64,000 bases of DNA, taken from NCBI RefSeq assembly GCF_017916325.1, contig NC_090165.1, positions 1,279,501 to 1,343,500 on the forward strand, written 5' to 3'. A program made the translations under genes and the position numbers. The notes below the pieces were generated by a model. The model was not told the origin of the DNA. It did no database searches and saw only the letters and a list, made by a program, of their open reading frames with translations. Source of the DNA: Leishmania martiniquensis (taxonomy: Eukaryota; Euglenozoa; Kinetoplastea; Trypanosomatida; Trypanosomatidae). Within the stretch, counting starts at the first letter, position 1. Each line of letters begins with the position of its first letter. Below, one piece after another: positions 61,525-64,000 of the stretch.

Positions 61525-64000
61525 ATGAACTCAAATCGTAGAAGTCAGAGCGCGGGTGAAGGCGGCTATAACCTTAGTCAGTCAAAGCAGGATGACATAT
61601 CTTATGAAGCGTCGGTGGGTGATGGCTACACGACGGAGGTAGTCACGGAACCAAACGCCGCGACGACGGAGCAGACGCAGGCGGAGAATGAAACGGCGGC
61701 GAGCGCATCTAACGGGTATGACTACGGCAACTATTACGACCCATCATCTTATCAGAACTACTATCGGGACGACGATGGCAACTACTATTATTACGTAGAT
61801 CCACAGCAGTTTGTTTCGAACAATGCGCCGCCGGACACCGATGCCAGTGTGCCCCCTACATCTCAGAATCTCGTCCGCTCCTACGAGTACGCATCGTATG
61901 GCCCACCAACATACAATTGGTTTGTGGACATCGTCGTAGACACTTTCTTCGCAAAGCCTTTCCTTGTGTACCTTACGGTATTGCTCTACTGTGCTGCCGC
62001 GTTCATTGCAGCACTCGGGCTGAACTACTCCTTTGCGATGCTGTATCGTATGTTTGCTCCACCGATCCCTAACGTCAACAAAAACCTGCAGCCGTTTGCT
62101 TACTTGGCTATGTTCTTGTACTTCTCTTTTGTCATTGTCGCGGCGCTCTGCGCCTTGATGGACATGATACGCAATCTGTGGACTTTAAAGCGCGACGACG
62201 TGGTATTTTGGGGCCTGTCGCACCAGTTCTTCTCAAAAAGAAAGCCCCCCTACTTTGTATACATTGCCATCATTCTGGTGACCGTTTTTCTGCCCCTTTT
62301 CTGGGGGATCATCGAGGCTGCGGTGAAGAAGCAGTCCCTCGTGTACGTGGCGCAGCGCTACGCAAACGTTGCCGTGCTGGCAGCAACGTTTCTGGTCACC
62401 ATCTGCTACGTTTGGTTCTACTGGAGGGCGCTCGTGTTCAAGTGGTCGTCCATCGCCCATCGAGCTGAGCGCGACGACTTCCAGCTGCGCCGGTATGCGT
62501 ACAGGAACCACCCTGAGAAGATGAACAAGACACACTGGTATCATTCCTCGACCGTGCTGGAGGAGTTCGGCGTAGATCGCGAGACGCTAAGGTACAATTC
62601 CGTTGTTTTCACCGTCGGCGCCGTGCCATTGTTTGCTTTGTATGCCGCTCACACGCTGAGTACGTTTACCGGGGCTCCGCAGGTGACCTGGCCTGCGATC
62701 GCCTCGCTCGCAGTCATCTGCATTTACGTTCTCTCGTGGATGACCGTGCTGCGACGCAAAAGCCAATGGGCCACCTACGCGTCGTTCATATTGATTGCCG
62801 TGCTGCTTGTTCTCGGGGTTGCCGGCGGTGCTATCGGCGGTAATGCGGCGACGGTAGGTATCGTGCTCGTGCTCTTTGTCGCGGCGCAAGGCATGGTATC
62901 CCGCAAGCGGAAGCACTCCTTGACCAAGAGGGAGCTGCAGGCCACTCTAAAGCTGCCGTACAGCGAGCAGGTGGAAGAGGAGATGTCAAAGAAGCCGCGC
63001 GTCGACACATATCTCTTCTGCTGCCGGAACCTCATCCTCAACTACATGAAGTGCTGCGATGTCGCAAAGCGTTTTGGGTACCGTCACCCCGACGTTGTGG
63101 AGGCGGAGAGGCGCCGCATGATTCACCGCATTGCACTGCGCACGGATCAGAAGGCGTTGCTCGTTTGGTGGATCATTGTGATGCTCGCAGTCGCATTTGT
63201 GGTGGCCCTGTCGAATGGCATCCAGTATCGGTTCACCACACAGATAGCTGCATCGACGAACGAGTCCGTTCCAGGTCTCGCTCCCTCTCTTCCGCTCTGC
63301 GAGACGGTTTTTAATGCCGATGGCAGTGCCCCGCTAAAGGTGCTGGACTTGGCTTTCCTCGCCGCGCTCTCATACACGTTTGGCGCTAACGGTGATGCCG
63401 ACTTCGCCGTGTGGTTCTCCAGCAAACCTTTCCTCGTGCGCATGTTCCCGGTTGTGCTGCCGTACACGCTGAACTTCGCTACAGATGGGACAAACATCTC
63501 CTTCTCCGACTATGTGGACGTCTCCAATAACTTTCATGTGATCACCCTCAACTCGAACTACAGGGGCCTGTCCATCTTCCGTTATCTAGACGACTGGGGC
63601 GAGTCTATAGCCCTTCAAGCTTCCGCCGCCATCTCTCCCCTCATCGGCATCTGGGACGAGCAGAATCGGGCAGCATTTGTGCGGAAGGCGCGCTTTCTCA
63701 AGAACTGGCTCCCGCCATCCACCGCTCTAGACAGCGTGAAATCGTACATTGCTGCGCTCAACAGCAGCGGAAAGGTCAGCGGCATTTTGATCGTTGGGGA
63801 TCAGTTTAATGGCGGGTACGCGAAAAAGCTCTCCGCCGAGCTGAAGTTGCCCTTCGTCGCCTTCAATCCTCCGGGCACCAAGTACATGAACGAGTTCTTA
63901 GAGAACGGGATGCAATTAAGTGCTGTGAGGAGTCTGTGGTCGTACGTGGACTCGCTGGAGGATGCTGCCAACACGGTATACTACCCTTGCAGCTCCACGT
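61525..64000 (+). CDS. Multi-spanning membrane protein with lipase-class-3-like region (partial, runs off the window)
   Basis: The open frame starts at the ATG at 61525 and continues to the window end, giving at least 825 residues. The first 115 residues are Gln/Asn/Tyr/Asp-rich and disordered (NYYYYVDP type). About eight hydrophobic segments follow (roughly 145-165, 190-215, 248-270, 285-305, 355-378, 388-410, 415-445, 550-570). After the last one comes a soluble region (about 600 onward) with YTLNF, HVITLNSNYRGLSIFRYLDD and VSGILIVGDQFNGG, in an order like fungal class-3 lipases. The nucleophile elbow GHSLGG is replaced by GDQFNGG with Gln760 in the serine place, followed by the usual AVAFNxPG-like LPFVAFNPPG. 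A lipase-fold pseudoenzyme is suggested. The C-terminus is missing, so this is provisional. Confidence 0.85.
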   Translation, partial: MNSNRRSQSAGEGGYNLSQSKQDDISYEASVGDGYTTEVVTEPNAATTEQTQAENETAASASNGYDYGNYYDPSSYQNYYRDDDGNYYYYVDPQQFVSNNAPPDTDASVPPTSQNLVRSYEYASYGPPTYNWFVDIVVDTFFAKPFLVYLTVLLYCAAAFIAALGLNYSFAMLYRMFAPPIPNVNKNLQPFAYLAMFLYFSFVIVAALCALMDMIRNLWTLKRDDVVFWGLSHQFFSKRKPPYFVYIAIILVTVFLPLFWGIIEAAVKKQSLVYVAQRYANVAVLAATFLVTICYVWFYWRALVFKWSSIAHRAERDDFQLRRYAYRNHPEKMNKTHWYHSSTVLEEFGVDRETLRYNSVVFTVGAVPLFALYAAHTLSTFTGAPQVTWPAIASLAVICIYVLSWMTVLRRKSQWATYASFILIAVLLVLGVAGGAIGGNAATVGIVLVLFVAAQGMVSRKRKHSLTKRELQATLKLPYSEQVEEEMSKKPRVDTYLFCCRNLILNYMKCCDVAKRFGYRHPDVVEAERRRMIHRIALRTDQKALLVWWIIVMLAVAFVVALSNGIQYRFTTQIAASTNESVPGLAPSLPLCETVFNADGSAPLKVLDLAFLAALSYTFGANGDADFAVWFSSKPFLVRMFPVVLPYTLNFATDGTNISFSDYVDVSNNFHVITLNSNYRGLSIFRYLDDWGESIALQASAAISPLIGIWDEQNRAAFVRKARFLKNWLPPSTALDSVKSYIAALNSSGKVSGILIVGDQFNGGYAKKLSAELKLPFVAFNPPGTKYMNEFLENGMQLSAVRSLWSYVDSLEDAANTVYYPCSST

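Overview
The window looks like a trypanosomatid nuclear chromosome, most probably Leishmania or a close relative. All credible genes are on the + strand and intronless. They are separated by long T/C-rich gaps ending in AG, as expected for trans-splicing in a polycistronic unit. Coding DNA is GC-rich, and eukaryotic cytosolic ribosomal proteins sit beside mitochondrial, flagellar and sterol genes. From memory, the order (tandem S-adenosylmethionine synthetase, then a CYP710/CYP61-like P450, then an F1-ATPase subunit) resembles L. major chromosome 30. I could not check this, and the exact species is open.

Layout. Positions 1-1016 hold broken coding-like sequence, followed by a 247-residue unknown protein (2173-2916). 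From 3922 to 13865 there is a tandem duplication with a 4,972-bp period. Each unit carries a GC-rich repeat, a PWWP-like/SP-RING gene (a probable SUMO E3 ligase) and METK. The first SP-RING copy has a one-base frameshift and the second is intact. A partial third copy of the repeat (13866-14141) closes the array. Next come a rhodanese-like protein lacking the catalytic Cys, an inverted repeat copy, a mitochondrial-type GGQ release factor, a sterol C22-desaturase-type P450, Mago nashi, a CCCH zinc-finger protein, an SR-protein kinase, ribosomal protein uS11, mitochondrial F1-ATPase delta/epsilon, a CDK5RAP3/C53 homologue, a Pro/Ala-rich unknown, a PHO80-like cyclin, a DRC3-like LRR protein, ribosomal protein eL15, the V-ATPase c'' proteolipid, a small membrane ORF, an NTF2-like protein, a coiled-coil protein, a TTC39/IML2-like TPR protein, and the first 825 codons of a multi-spanning membrane protein with a lipase-like but serine-less elbow.

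The genes do not form one pathway, as is usual for kinetoplastid units. The strongest non-genic signal is a modular intergenic repeat family. Three copies of about 1.1 kb (34174, 43042, 59519) look identical through the part I compared. Four shorter relatives share only the 3' module. Three of these bound the METK array in direct orientation and one lies inverted downstream. This arrangement could drive the copy-number change visible here and could also sit in mRNA untranslated regions. I found no CRISPR array, tRNA, rRNA or minus-strand gene that I could support.
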